Shown: piece after piece, positions 44,201 to 53,544 of the stretch | How positions within the stretch are numbered: the first letter of the stretch is position 1 | Layout of the letters: each line of letters starts with the position of its first letter | Assembly (NCBI RefSeq): GCF_036237275.1 | Contig: NZ_CP108352.1 | Span: 1,984,001-2,048,000, forward strand | Reading direction: 5' to 3' | From: Streptomyces sp. NBC_01353 | Lineage (GTDB): Bacteria; Actinomycetota; Actinomycetes; Streptomycetales; Streptomycetaceae | DNA length: 64,000 nucleotides | Translations under genes and position numbers: made by a program | Notes under the pieces: generated by a model | Databases searched by the model: none | Told to the model about the DNA's origin: nothing | The model's input: the letters and a program-made list of their open reading frames with translations, nothing else

Positions 44201-45031
44201 ATGCGTGTGGAACTGTCCGAGGTGACGCTCGACGTCGAGGTGAGCGGCCAGGGTCCGGCCGTCCTGCTGGTGCACGGCTTTCCCGACAGCCATCATCTCT
44301 GGCGCCATCAGGTGCCGGCCCTGACCGCGGCGGGGTACAGGTGCGTCGCTCCGACGCTGCGCGGCTTCGGCGCCTCGGGCCGGCCTGAGGGCGGCGTGGA
44401 GGCGTACCACCCGGGCAAGCACATCGGCGACCTGCTCGAACTCCTCGCACGCCTGGAGATCGACCGGGTGCATCTGGTCGGGCATGACTGGGGCTCGGGC
44501 ATGGTGCAGGGTCTCGCCCAGGGCGCGCCCGAGCGGGTCGCGAGTCTGAGCATCCTGTCGGTCGGTCACCTGGCGTCCGTCCGCGAGGCGGGCTCCGAGC
44601 AGAAGCAGCGGTCCTGGTACATGCTCCTGTTCCAGTTCCCGGGGCTCGCCGAGGAGTGGCTCGCGCGGGACGACTTCGCCAACCTCCGGGAGATGCTGGG
44701 CGAGCACCCCGACGCGGAGGCCATCATCGACCCGCTGCGGGCGCCCGGCGCGCTGACCGCCGCGTTGAACGTCTACCGGGCGGGCCTCCCCGCCGAGGTC
44801 CAGTTCGGCCCGGCCCTGCCTCTGCCGCCGCTGCCCGGCCCCGTGATGGGCGTGTGGTCCCCCGGTGACCGCTTCATGACCGAGCAGTCCATGACCGGCA
44901 CCGGCAAGCACGTGGACGGCACCTGGCGGTACGAGCGCGTCGAGAACGCCGGGCACTGGCTCCAGCTGGACCAGCCGGAGCGGATCAACGCGCTGCTCCT
45001 GGACTTCCTGGCGGAGAACCCGATCGGCTGA
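44201..45031 (+). CDS. Alpha/beta hydrolase, epoxide-hydrolase-like
   Basis: A 276-aa protein starting MRVELSEVTLDVEVSGQGP. Motifs include the oxyanion-type HGFPDS (25-30), nucleophile D96 in GHDWGSG and a late His in NAGHWLQLDQP. The Asp nucleophile and HGFPDS place it with epoxide hydrolases or haloalkane dehalogenases. It has no signal peptide and acts in the cytoplasm. Substrate unknown. It lies 52 nt downstream of the APH gene and may be cotranscribed. Confidence 0.88.
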   Translation: MRVELSEVTLDVEVSGQGPAVLLVHGFPDSHHLWRHQVPALTAAGYRCVAPTLRGFGASGRPEGGVEAYHPGKHIGDLLELLARLEIDRVHLVGHDWGSGMVQGLAQGAPERVASLSILSVGHLASVREAGSEQKQRSWYMLLFQFPGLAEEWLARDDFANLREMLGEHPDAEAIIDPLRAPGALTAALNVYRAGLPAEVQFGPALPLPPLPGPVMGVWSPGDRFMTEQSMTGTGKHVDGTWRYERVENAGHWLQLDQPERINALLLDFLAENPIG

Positions 45032-45076
45032 CCGAGCGGAAGGACGCCAGGAGGGGGGTCGTCGGCCCGACGGTCG

Positions 45077-45799
45077 TCAGCCGGCCACCGTGGCCGGCTC
45101 GCGCAGCGGCCAGGTCGGGTCGACGACCGCCTCCGGGCTGCCCTTGCGGCGCAGGAAGTCCTGGAAGTCCTCCGCCCAGAGGCGGTACCAGCCGATCTGA
45201 CGCTCATGCAGCTCCGCCGGGGTCAGCTCGGCCACCGACCCGTGCCGTTCGGCTATCGCGACCGCCACCCGCACGGCGGCCAGCGCGTCGGCCGCCGCCT
45301 GGTGGGCCGCCTCGAGGACGACGCCGTACTCGGCGCAGACCGCCTCCAGGGTCCGCTTCCCCCGGCGGTAGCGGTCGACGGCCCGGTCGATGGTGTACGG
45401 GTCGATGACCGGGCCTATCTGCGCGCCGCCCAGCCGCTCGCTCAGCGAGGGGAGCCCGTGGCGCCGCAGCTCGGCGGAGAGCAGCGTCAGGTCGAAGGAG
45501 GCGTTGTACGCCACGACCGGGACGCCCTGGGACCAGTACCCCGTCAGGGTCTCGGCGATCTCGTCGGCGACCTCGCGCACCGGCCGTCCCTCGGCGGCCG
45601 CCCGCTCGCTGCTGATGCCGTGGATCGCGGACGCCTGTGCCGGGATCCGGATCCCCGGGTCGGCGAGCCAGTCCCGCTGCCGCGCGACGCGTCCGCCGTG
45701 GACGCCGACGATCGAAGCCGTCACGATCCGCGCCTCCAGCGGTTCGGTGCCGGTCGTCTCCAGGTCGAATCCGACCAGCTCTTCCCCGTGCCAAGCCAT
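45077..45799 (-). CDS. DEDDh 3'-5' exonuclease (DnaQ/PolC epsilon type)
   Basis: A 240-aa protein starting behind AAGGAGGACCC. ExoI FDLETTG (D12, E14), ExoII VAYNASFDLTLL and ExoIII HQAAADALAA (H and D) show an intact DEDDh site for metal-dependent DNA or RNA exonuclease. The C-terminal extension (QIGWYRLWAEDFQDFLRRKG) is seen in actinobacterial paralogues. It probably works in repair or proofreading. It converges with the hydrolase gene. Confidence 0.9.
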   Translation of the reverse strand: MAWHGEELVGFDLETTGTEPLEARIVTASIVGVHGGRVARQRDWLADPGIRIPAQASAIHGISSERAAAEGRPVREVADEIAETLTGYWSQGVPVVAYNASFDLTLLSAELRRHGLPSLSERLGGAQIGPVIDPYTIDRAVDRYRRGKRTLEAVCAEYGVVLEAAHQAAADALAAVRVAVAIAERHGSVAELTPAELHERQIGWYRLWAEDFQDFLRRKGSPEAVVDPTWPLREPATVAG

Positions 45800-45886
45800 C
45801 GGGTCCTCCTTACGTGATCTCCCCCGTGGTGCTGAACACCCTCGCACGAGCCACTGACAACGGTCCTCGGGCCTCGGGTCCCGGGC

Positions 45887-47137
45887 TCAGGAGACCGGCC
45901 GGGAGTCGAGCCAGACCGACTCGAACTCCTCCCGGTATGTTGCGAAAAGTCCGTAATCGCCGTCGCGTGGCTGCTGCCCCGCGCGCACCACGTTCCGGCC
46001 GCCCCCGCGCAGCACCAGGACCGGCGCCTCCATCCCCCGCGCCTTCCGCAGATACGACTGGACGACACCGACGCCGTCCGGTCCGTCCCCGTCCACCAGG
46101 TAGGCGGTGAAGCGAGGTGTCTCGTCGAAGACATGGATCTGGAAGGCACCCGGGTCGCGCAGCCTGGAGCGCACCCGCCGCATATGGAGGATGTTCATCT
46201 CCACCGAGCGGCTCAGCTCGCCCTTCTTCAGGCCCAGTTCGCGCTCGCGCCGCTTCACGGCGCTGCTCGCCGGGTTCAGGAACAGCAGCCGTATCCGGCA
46301 GCCCGACTCGGCCAGCCGCACGAGCCGCCGCCCGGAGAAGTTCTGCACCAGCAGATTCAGACCTATGCCGGTGGCGTCGAGGCGCCGGGCCCCACCGAAG
46401 AGGTCCTCGGCCGGCAGCTGCCGCTGCAGCCGCACCCGGTCGGGATGGACGGAGACCACGTCCGCGTACCGGTCCCCGACCAGGTCCTCGACGGCGTCGA
46501 CCGGCAGCCGGTCCGCGGACGGCACCGCCGCCCCGCTGCCGAGGATCTCCAGGAGCCGGGCGGAGGCCCGCTCGGACTGGGCGAGCACGGTGAGCGAGAG
46601 GGCCCGGTTGCGGGAGACGACGTTGCGCGTCACCTCCAGCTCGTCCAGGGCGAGCTCGACCTCCCGCCGGTCGTCGAAGTACGGCTCGAAGCACGGCCAG
46701 TGCTGCACCATCAGCTCCCGCAGCTGCGGGAGCGTGAGGAAGCTCAGCACGTTGTCGTCGGCCGGGTCCAGGAGATAGCCCTTGCGCCGCGACACCTCGC
46801 GGACGGCGACGGCGCGCTGCACCCACTCCTGTCCGGCCGGGCCGGCGGCGGCGACCACCCAGTCCTCGCCATGCACCGGTTCGTACACCGGCCGCAGCAC
46901 GGCGGCCACCACGGCCCGCAGCCGCTGCTCGACAAGATTCAGCCAGATGTAGGCCCTGCCCGCCCGCTGGGCACGGGTGCGCACCTCGCTCCAGGCTTCG
47001 GCGCCCCAGTCGAGCTCCGCCCCGATCTCCATCGGCCTGGCGACCGAGACCGCTCCTGGCGGGACTTCCACGGGGTCGGGGGAGCCCCCCTCGTGACCCG
47101 CGTCACCTGGGGGCAGCTCCAGACCTCCCGAGCTCAC
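45887..47137 (-). CDS. SAV2148-family HEPN-domain protein
   Basis: A 416-aa protein starting GTG. The N-terminal 120 residues (RAYIWLNLVEQRLRAVVAAVL) resemble the Swt1/HEPN-like region of a conserved Streptomyces family; the C-terminal part has IGLNLLVQNFSGRRLVRLAESGC and a strand IRLLFLNPAS, like a phospholipase-D-type fold. HEPN proteins often act as RNases, here RTRAQRAG may hold the R-X4-6-H site without a clear His. It is a core chromosomal gene; function unproven. Confidence 0.85.
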   Translation of the reverse strand: MSSGGLELPPGDAGHEGGSPDPVEVPPGAVSVARPMEIGAELDWGAEAWSEVRTRAQRAGRAYIWLNLVEQRLRAVVAAVLRPVYEPVHGEDWVVAAAGPAGQEWVQRAVAVREVSRRKGYLLDPADDNVLSFLTLPQLRELMVQHWPCFEPYFDDRREVELALDELEVTRNVVSRNRALSLTVLAQSERASARLLEILGSGAAVPSADRLPVDAVEDLVGDRYADVVSVHPDRVRLQRQLPAEDLFGGARRLDATGIGLNLLVQNFSGRRLVRLAESGCRIRLLFLNPASSAVKRRERELGLKKGELSRSVEMNILHMRRVRSRLRDPGAFQIHVFDETPRFTAYLVDGDGPDGVGVVQSYLRKARGMEAPVLVLRGGGRNVVRAGQQPRDGDYGLFATYREEFESVWLDSRPVS

Positions 47138-47246
47138 CCGCGCACCGCCTTCTACTTCTTGACGCCCGTTCCGACCGTCTGTCGACGATCAAGGAAGGGT
47201 ACTCCGCGAGCGGGAGGCGGTGCAGCAGGATCGGCAGGCTGCTTGC

Positions 47247-48548
47247 TCAACTCCCCTGATTCGGAGCGCCGTTCTGGTTGGCGAGATCGGCCGGAGTGAG
47301 CGGATTCATAGCGGTAACGTCCCTGGGTGCGAGCTGGAAGCCCTGCCAGTGGACCGGCATCGGCTGCTGGTCCTCGTCCCGGGCGATGTGGTGGAACCCG
47401 ATGTTGACCCAGACGGCGGGGTCGGTCAGTGTCTCACCGTTGACCCACTTGTCCACGCTGTCGGGCGCGTTCGGGCCGCAGTTGAGGATGTTGTTGCTGG
47501 CGAACTGCTCACAGGGCCGGGTCTGGGTGAAGTAGATGTCGTGCTTGGTGAAGCCGCGCCCGGCGTGGGTGTTGGAGGGGCCCGGCACGATCTCGTACGA
47601 GCGGGCGTGGCCGTCCTTGTTCTTGCCGGTGGCGCTGACCACCCGCCACCAGCGCATGTTCTTCGCGTCGCCCGCGAGCTCCTTCGTCACCGGGGTGCGC
47701 GTGGTCTTCACGGTCGGTCCGCCGCCGCCGGCCGCCGGGGCCGTGACCTTGGAGTCGTACTGCTCGATCCGGTCCTTGACGCTGCCGTCGAGACCGAAGT
47801 CGAGCCGCCAGAAGACGTTGTGGGCATGGCTGGTGGCATAGGAGCGGGCGCCGGGGCCGATGGGCCAGCCGCGACCGTCGGTCGCGTTGTAGTCGCCCGG
47901 CGCCAGACTGCCGGTGGCGCCGACGTTGGCGGCGATCGTGCCGTCGGAGGAGAACCGCCACTCGGTGATGTACTCGTACCAGGCCACCTTGTTGACGGTG
48001 TAGACGAGCAGGTCCTTGCCCTGGGCCTGCCAGACCTTCGTTCCCTCGTCGTTGGCCATCCGGTAGGCGTGGCCGCGCGCCCGGGTGGTGGTGCACAGGC
48101 CGTTGACGTTGCCGATCTCGGGCACCTTCACGGCGGTGATCGTGCCGCCGGGGCACTCGGCCGGCTTCAGGTTCTGCAGCCCCCAGCCGAAGCCGGCGCC
48201 GGTGAGGTCGTCGTACTCGGCGTTCCCGTCGTCGTAGGGGACGTGGATCTGCGCGAGCTTGGCGCTGTTCAGGACGCGAATCGGGGCGGCCGCGCTCTTG
48301 GGCTGGTAGGTGACCTTGTCCAGGACGAGACCGGAGTCGGTGTCGTAGCGCCAGCACATGCGCCAGGTGGTGCCGCCGTCGAGGGTCTGCTCGACCCGGT
48401 AGGCGGCGGAACAGTCGGGGCGGTGCGGTGCGGGGGCCGCCGTGGCGGAGCTCACCGGGCCCGCGGCCGCCGTGGCGGTGCCGAGGAGCGCGGCGGAGGC
48501 GAGGACGGCGCCCTGCTTGCGGGCGCGCGAGAGGAACGGGTGGGGCAT
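47247..48548 (-). CDS. Secreted copper amine oxidase-like protein (catalytic half)
   Basis: A 433-aa protein with a signal peptide (RKQGAVLASAALLGTATAAAG). The body matches the catalytic beta-sandwich domain of copper amine oxidases: RVLNSAKLAQIHVPYDDG, VAWYEYITEWRFSSDGTI near the cofactor site, ATSHAHNVFWRLDFGLDG for copper His and WVNIGFHHIARDEDQ. The TPQ Tyr appears to be in W-Y-E-Y, where most enzymes have N-Y-D/E-Y. N-terminal domains are absent, and the adjacent upstream gene seems to encode them. It ends LANQNGAPNQGS. Confidence 0.8.
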   Translation of the reverse strand: MPHPFLSRARKQGAVLASAALLGTATAAAGPVSSATAAPAPHRPDCSAAYRVEQTLDGGTTWRMCWRYDTDSGLVLDKVTYQPKSAAAPIRVLNSAKLAQIHVPYDDGNAEYDDLTGAGFGWGLQNLKPAECPGGTITAVKVPEIGNVNGLCTTTRARGHAYRMANDEGTKVWQAQGKDLLVYTVNKVAWYEYITEWRFSSDGTIAANVGATGSLAPGDYNATDGRGWPIGPGARSYATSHAHNVFWRLDFGLDGSVKDRIEQYDSKVTAPAAGGGGPTVKTTRTPVTKELAGDAKNMRWWRVVSATGKNKDGHARSYEIVPGPSNTHAGRGFTKHDIYFTQTRPCEQFASNNILNCGPNAPDSVDKWVNGETLTDPAVWVNIGFHHIARDEDQQPMPVHWQGFQLAPRDVTAMNPLTPADLANQNGAPNQGS

Positions 48549-48581
48549 GGGTCGAGAACTCCCTCGTAGGCGGGTCGGTGG

Positions 48582-49409
48582 TCAGCCGACGCGCGTGACG
48601 GTCCTGTCGCTGAGATCGACGATGAGGTTCCGGGTGTCGATCCACGAGCCGTTGAGGATCTTGGTGACGAGCCGGACGCAGCGGTGCTCGCCGCATGCGG
48701 CGAGCTCGGCGGGCACCTTCGCCTCGCGGTAGGTGCGGTAGACGTCGCCGTTGAACCAGAGCTGGTCGGGCGAGGTCAGCGCCTTGCCGGTGGCGTCCTT
48801 GTAGTCCTCCCGGACCCCCTTGCCGAGCGGGCTCGCGAGGATCAGCTCCAAGGCTTCGCGCAGCTCCTCGGGGTGCGCCGAGGGCTGCACCCCGCGCTGC
48901 GCGCCTGCGTGCTCGAGCTTCCCTGTCTCGAGGTTGACGGTCCGGGTGATCAGCTCGTTGCGCCCGTAGTCGTAGAAGCGGACCTCGGCGCGGCGCGGCG
49001 AGCCGGGTTTGTCGATCTCCTCCGGCAGCGGATCGGCGAGCTCGGTGGCCAGGTGCTGAGGACCTCGGCCCCCTTCGACGTCGCGCTGCGCGGAGGCGGC
49101 CGGCGGAGTCAGCGCCAGGGCCTCGGCCCGCTTCAGCTCGTCGTCGGTGAGGGGGTCGGTGCCGACGCCCTTCGCCCCCTCGGGCGGTGCGGTGGCCAGC
49201 GTCGCGGGCTCCGGCGCCGTACCGGCGGCGTCCGCCGACCCCGGCGGCGCGGACGCGGCGGTACGACCCCCGGCGAGGTCGTTCCCGCGCGGGCCCTCGG
49301 CCCCCGCGTTCCCCGGCAGGGTGATCCCGACCATGACGGCGGTCCCCGTCACCGCCATGGCCGCGCCCGCCACCACCTTCCCCAGATGGCGGCGCACTAT
49401 TTCGTACAC
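48582..49409 (-). CDS. Secreted partner with amine-oxidase N2/N3-like region
   Basis: A 275-aa protein starting GTG behind GGGGGAAGT. A signal/anchor helix (VVAGAAMAVTGTAVMVG) precedes a Pro/Ala-rich linker. From about residue 75 it contains PLTDDELKRAEALAL, RAEVRFYDYGRNELITRTV and NLETGKLEHAG, a pattern matching the N2/N3 domains of copper amine oxidases. It is separated from the catalytic-half gene by 33 nt and transcribed with it. It likely forms a complex with that protein outside the cell. Confidence 0.7.
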   Translation of the reverse strand: MYEIVRRHLGKVVAGAAMAVTGTAVMVGITLPGNAGAEGPRGNDLAGGRTAASAPPGSADAAGTAPEPATLATAPPEGAKGVGTDPLTDDELKRAEALALTPPAASAQRDVEGGRGPQHLATELADPLPEEIDKPGSPRRAEVRFYDYGRNELITRTVNLETGKLEHAGAQRGVQPSAHPEELREALELILASPLGKGVREDYKDATGKALTSPDQLWFNGDVYRTYREAKVPAELAACGEHRCVRLVTKILNGSWIDTRNLIVDLSDRTVTRVG

Positions 49410-49546
49410 ACTTCCCCCTCTGTATCCCCCTTGTGTACTGGTCACCCGGTAGGACGGGCCGAAGTCCTAGGAGGTTGCCCCCTTTTCGGGCAGGATCTGG
49501 CCGGAGTGCACCCCAACACCCGGATCAGAATGGAAGAGTCTTATCT

Positions 49547-51667
49547 ATGCAGGTCTGGCCGGGACAGGCGTATCCCCTGGGCGCCACCTACGACGGCGCT
49601 GGAACCAATTTCGCGGTCTTCTCCGAGGCCGCCCACAGAATCGAGCTGTGTCTGCTCCACGACGACGGCTCGGAGACGGCGGTGGAACTGCGTGAGACGG
49701 ACGCCTTCGTCCGACATGCCTATCTGCCGGGAGTGATGCCGGGTCAGCGGTACGGGTTCCGGGTCCACGGCCCGTACGCGCCGGAGCGCGGGCAGCGCTG
49801 CAACTCGGCGAAGCTGCTCCTCGACCCCTATGCCCGTGCGGTCTCGGGCTCCGTCGGCTGGGGCGAGGCGGTGTACGGCTACCACTTCGGGCGGCCGGAC
49901 TCGCGCAACGACCTGGATTCGGCGCCGCACACGATGACCTCGGTCGTGGTCAATCCGTACTTCGACTGGGGCGACGACCGGCGTCCGCGCACCGACTACC
50001 ACCGTACGGTGATCTACGAGGCCCATGTGAAGGGTCTGACGATGCTCCACCCGGAGCTGCCGGAGGAGCTGCGCGGGACGTACGCGGGGCTCGCGCACCC
50101 GGCGGTCATCGGCCATCTCAAGGAACTGGGCGTCACGGCACTGGAGTTGATGCCGGTGCACCAGTTCGTCCACGACCACCGGCTGGTGGACGCGGGCCTC
50201 TCGAACTACTGGGGCTACAACACCATCGGCTTCTTCGCCCCGCACAACGCCTATGCCTCCTGGGGCGACCGGGGCCAGCAGGTGCTGGAGTTCAAGTCAG
50301 CGGTACGGGCCCTGCACCAGGCGGGGATCGAGGTCATCCTCGACGTGGTCTACAACCACACGGCCGAGGGCAATCATCTGGGCCCCACGCTGTCCTTCCG
50401 GGGCCTGGACAACCCTTCGTACTACCGCCTCTCGAACGACCGCCGGTACTACACGGACACCACCGGCACCGGTAACTCGCTGCTCATGCGGTCCCCGCAC
50501 GTGCTTCAGCTGATCATGGACAGTCTGCGGTACTGGGTGACCGAGATGCATGTCGACGGCTTCCGCTTCGACCTGGCGGCGACGCTCGCCCGGCAGTTCC
50601 ACGAGGTGGACCGGCTGTCCTCGTTCTTCGACCTGGTGCAGCAGGACCCGGTGGTCAGCCAGGTGAAGCTGATCGCCGAACCGTGGGACGTGGGCGAGGG
50701 CGGCTACCAGGTGGGCAACTTCCCGCCGCTGTGGACCGAGTGGAACGGCAAGTACCGGGACTGTGTACGGGACTTGTGGCGCGGTGAGCCCCGGACGCTC
50801 GCGGAGTTCGCGTCCCGGCTGACCGGCTCGTCCGACCTCTACCAGGACGACGGCCGACGGCCGCTCGCCTCGGTCAACTTCGTCACCTGCCACGACGGCT
50901 TCACCCTGCGCGACCTCGTCTCGTACAACCAGAAGCACAACGAGGCGAACGGGGAGGGCAATCGGGACGGCGAGGGCTACAACCGGTCGTGGAACTGCGG
51001 CGCCGAGGGCGAGACGGACGACATCGGCATCGACGAGCTGCGCAACCGGCAGATGCGGAACTTCCTCGCCACGCTGATGCTGTCGCAGGGTGTGCCGATG
51101 CTCAGCCACGGTGACGAGTTCGGGCGGACGCAGGGCGGCAACAACAACGCGTACTGCCAGGACAACGAGGTGTCGTGGGTGCGCTGGCCGGAGCCGGGCG
51201 CCTCGGAGGAGGGCACCCTGCTGGAGTTCACCCGCGCGATGGCGCGGCTGCGGCGGGACCATCCGGTCTTCCGCCGCCGCCGCTTCTTCCACGGGCGGCC
51301 GGTGGAGGGCACGCACGACGAGCTCACGGACATCGCCTGGTTCACCCCGGAGGGCGAGGAGATGACCGCGCGGGACTGGCAGGCGGCACACGCCCAGGCG
51401 CTGTCGGTCTTCCTCAACGGCAACGCGATCTCGGAGCCGGGGACGCAGGGGGAGCGGATCGCGGACGACTCGTTCCTGTTGATGTTCAACGCGTCGTCGC
51501 AGGAGCTGGATTTCGAGGTCCCGGTCAACCACGGCCAGACCTGGCGGGTGGTGGTGGACACGTCCCACCCGGAGGGCATCCCACCCCAGGAGGGCCCGAA
51601 GGTGGCGGCGGGCGAACGGGTGACCTTGGCGCCGCTGAGCCTGACGGTCTTGAAGCGGCCGGCGTAG
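49547..51667 (+). CDS. glgX: Glycogen debranching enzyme GlgX/TreX
   Basis: A 706-aa glycoside hydrolase family 13 protein. N-terminal CBM48 (YPLGATYDGAGTNFAVFSEA, FRVHGPYAPERGQRCN) and a catalytic barrel with VNFVTCHDGFTL, DGFRFDLA (nucleophile Asp) and LIAEPWDVGEGGYQVG (acid Glu). It removes alpha-1,6 branches of glycogen, giving malto-oligosaccharides, which TreY and TreZ encoded nearby can turn into trehalose. Start ATG has GGAAGAG upstream. Confidence 0.95.
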   Translation: MQVWPGQAYPLGATYDGAGTNFAVFSEAAHRIELCLLHDDGSETAVELRETDAFVRHAYLPGVMPGQRYGFRVHGPYAPERGQRCNSAKLLLDPYARAVSGSVGWGEAVYGYHFGRPDSRNDLDSAPHTMTSVVVNPYFDWGDDRRPRTDYHRTVIYEAHVKGLTMLHPELPEELRGTYAGLAHPAVIGHLKELGVTALELMPVHQFVHDHRLVDAGLSNYWGYNTIGFFAPHNAYASWGDRGQQVLEFKSAVRALHQAGIEVILDVVYNHTAEGNHLGPTLSFRGLDNPSYYRLSNDRRYYTDTTGTGNSLLMRSPHVLQLIMDSLRYWVTEMHVDGFRFDLAATLARQFHEVDRLSSFFDLVQQDPVVSQVKLIAEPWDVGEGGYQVGNFPPLWTEWNGKYRDCVRDLWRGEPRTLAEFASRLTGSSDLYQDDGRRPLASVNFVTCHDGFTLRDLVSYNQKHNEANGEGNRDGEGYNRSWNCGAEGETDDIGIDELRNRQMRNFLATLMLSQGVPMLSHGDEFGRTQGGNNNAYCQDNEVSWVRWPEPGASEEGTLLEFTRAMARLRRDHPVFRRRRFFHGRPVEGTHDELTDIAWFTPEGEEMTARDWQAAHAQALSVFLNGNAISEPGTQGERIADDSFLLMFNASSQELDFEVPVNHGQTWRVVVDTSHPEGIPPQEGPKVAAGERVTLAPLSLTVLKRPA

Positions 51668-51900
51668 GCGACCTCCCGTCCCGGGGGTTTCGGGCCGCGG
51701 CTCGGCGGGGGCGGCGCCCACCCGTAACCCTCGCCCGCGGGGCTTACGACCAGCCGCTCCGCCTGGTTGTGGGCAGGCGTTCCGCGGGGCTGGGGGTCCC
51801 CCCGGACGGAGTCTGGGGGAGGGTGGGCACAACCCACAACGGCGCCGCACCCGTGCGCACCGTACGGACCGGGAGCCTGGGCCCGGCAAGGGCGCCGTCC

Positions 51901-51944
51901 GTTGTGCCCACCCGTTCCGCCCCAGCGGAACAGTTGCCCACAAC
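51901..51944. repeat. Palindromic REP-like unit
   Basis: A 20-nt arm starting GTTGTG and ending GTTCCGC (51901-51920), a CCCA loop, and a 20-nt arm (51925-51944) complementary over both ends (GTTGTG and GTTCCGC) with mismatches in the middle. Copies of its parts recur nearby and at 56 kb. Confidence 0.65.
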
Positions 51945-51961
51945 GGGGGGTGGCGGGGGGT

Positions 51962-52165
51962 GAGGGTGGGCGCCGCCTTGCGGAACGAAGGCCCACAACG
52001 GGGGTGGCGAGGCACTGAGGGTGGGCGCCGGCCCCGCGGAACGAAGGCCCACAACGGGGGTGGGGGAGGGAGGGGTGGGCACCGCCCGGCAGAGCGGGGG
52101 ACCACGACGCCGGTGGGGCGAAGGGTGGGTGGACGCCGCGCCGGCGGAGCGGGGGGTCACAACTC
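51962..52165. repeat. Tandem degenerate repeat array (about 50-55 bp period)
   Basis: GGGTGGG-type starts occur at 51964, 52019, 52073 and 52123 (intervals 55, 54 and 50 bp). The first two units share GCGGAACGAAGGCCCACAAC exactly. Later units are more diverged. Confidence 0.65.
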
Positions 52166-52230
52166 GTAGGGGCGAGGGGCACCGACCCGGCGGAACCGGT
52201 GCCTCGACCCCCAGGGGCGGCCGCTCGTCG

Positions 52231-53463
52231 TCAAGGGCTTGGCGTCAGTTCCCGGGGCGGCGGCGTCGGGACCACGGGGCGGGCCGTCCAGGAGAGCAAG
52301 GCGCACAGCACCGCCGCGACGACCGCCACGGCGAACGCCGCCGCCGACCCGTACGTGTCCGCGAGCCTGCCCGAGAGGGCGAGCGCCAGCGCCTGCCCGC
52401 CGACGACGCCGCTCGTCAGAAACGCCATGGACTCGGCCAGCCGGGCCGCCGGGACGGTCCGCTCGGTGAGCCCGAAGACCGTGATCAGATGAGGCGCGTA
52501 CGCGGCACCGAGGACGATCACGACCGCGTACAGCGCGACCAGCGAGTCGACGAAGACGAGCGGGACGGAGAGGACGACGAGCGCCGCCGTCGCCGCCCGC
52601 CACCGCGTCGCCAACCCGATCCGCGCGGGCACGGCCGCCATGGACAGCCCGACCGCGGCGCTCATCACCCCCATCGCGGCATAGACGAGCCCCGCCTGGG
52701 CCGGCGCCCCGAGCTTCTCGGTGAGCGCGGTGATCCCGGCCTGCGAGGCCCCGAACATGGCGCCCTGAAGCACCATCGTGATCCGCAGCGCGTACGCGGA
52801 CCTCGGCAGCCGACCCCGTTCGGCGGCAGCCGTCCGGGTGGTGGCGGCCTTCGTACCGCCCTCGGCCGCGAGAGCCGACGGATGCAACGCGAAGGCGGCG
52901 CCACACGTGGCCAGGAGCCCCGCCGCGAGCAGCAGGGCCGCGGCCGGATGGGCGAGCGCCGCCGCGAGGCCGACGAAGGCCGGTCCGAGGACGAACGACA
53001 CCTCGTCGAGCGTCCCTTCGAAGGACAGCACCGTCCCCACCGTCCGGTCGTCCGCGCCGGAACGACGGGCCAGGGCAACGGAGCGGACCCGGGCGAGCGG
53101 CCCGATCTGCGGGACGGTCGCCCCGGCCAGCGCGCCGAGGACCATCAGCCAGCCGGTCGCCGCGTGCGCGAGCGCCGCGAGGACGAGCGCGGCGACGGCC
53201 ACCGCGTTGGCGAGGGACGCCACGAGGACCACCCCGCGCTGTCCCCGCCCGTCGGCGAGCCGGCCGATGACCGGTCCGGAGACGGTCTGCCCCGCCGCGA
53301 GCGCCCCTCCGGCGAGCCCCGCCGTCGTCAGTGATCCGCTCGTCTCGGCGACCAGGAGCAGGCTGCCGAGCTGGCACATGGCGGTGGGCAACCGCCCCAT
53401 GAAGGAGAGGACCGGAAGCACAGGTCCGAGCAGGGAGAGGGTGTCGCGATACATGCGAAGCAT
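52231..53463 (-). CDS. Major facilitator superfamily transporter
   Basis: A 410-aa membrane protein starting MLRMYRDTLSLLGPVLPVLS (a second in-frame ATG lies three codons on). Twelve hydrophobic helices are visible, with the cytoplasmic loop 2-3 motif GRLADGRGQRG, and the central loop rich in Ala/Arg (residues about 205-225). It looks like a drug/metabolite MFS exporter, substrate unknown. It is divergent from treY with 81 bp between starts. Confidence 0.85.
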   Translation of the reverse strand: MLRMYRDTLSLLGPVLPVLSFMGRLPTAMCQLGSLLLVAETSGSLTTAGLAGGALAAGQTVSGPVIGRLADGRGQRGVVLVASLANAVAVAALVLAALAHAATGWLMVLGALAGATVPQIGPLARVRSVALARRSGADDRTVGTVLSFEGTLDEVSFVLGPAFVGLAAALAHPAAALLLAAGLLATCGAAFALHPSALAAEGGTKAATTRTAAAERGRLPRSAYALRITMVLQGAMFGASQAGITALTEKLGAPAQAGLVYAAMGVMSAAVGLSMAAVPARIGLATRWRAATAALVVLSVPLVFVDSLVALYAVVIVLGAAYAPHLITVFGLTERTVPAARLAESMAFLTSGVVGGQALALALSGRLADTYGSAAAFAVAVVAAVLCALLSWTARPVVPTPPPRELTPSP

Positions 53464-53544
53464 CGGCCGAACGTAACGCGATGCACACGAACGGACGCAT
53501 GAGGCGATGACACAGAAGCCTCCACGCCGGGTACGTACGTTCGC

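Larger units (their letters stand above)
51668..52230. other. Gene-free interval with REP-like repeats
   Basis: This 563-bp gap between glgX and the MFS gene has no credible gene. It contains degenerate copies of a repeat based on GTTGTGGGC, GTTCCGC and GGGTGGGC in both orientations, including a 44-nt palindrome and four tandem units from about 51962. A low-complexity G-rich composition causes spurious open frames on both strands. Confidence 0.7.

Noticed and set aside
51962-52165. Possible CRISPR array
   Set aside because: Units are degenerate, spacing about 50-55 bp without unique spacers and no cas genes; it fits REP-like repeats instead.
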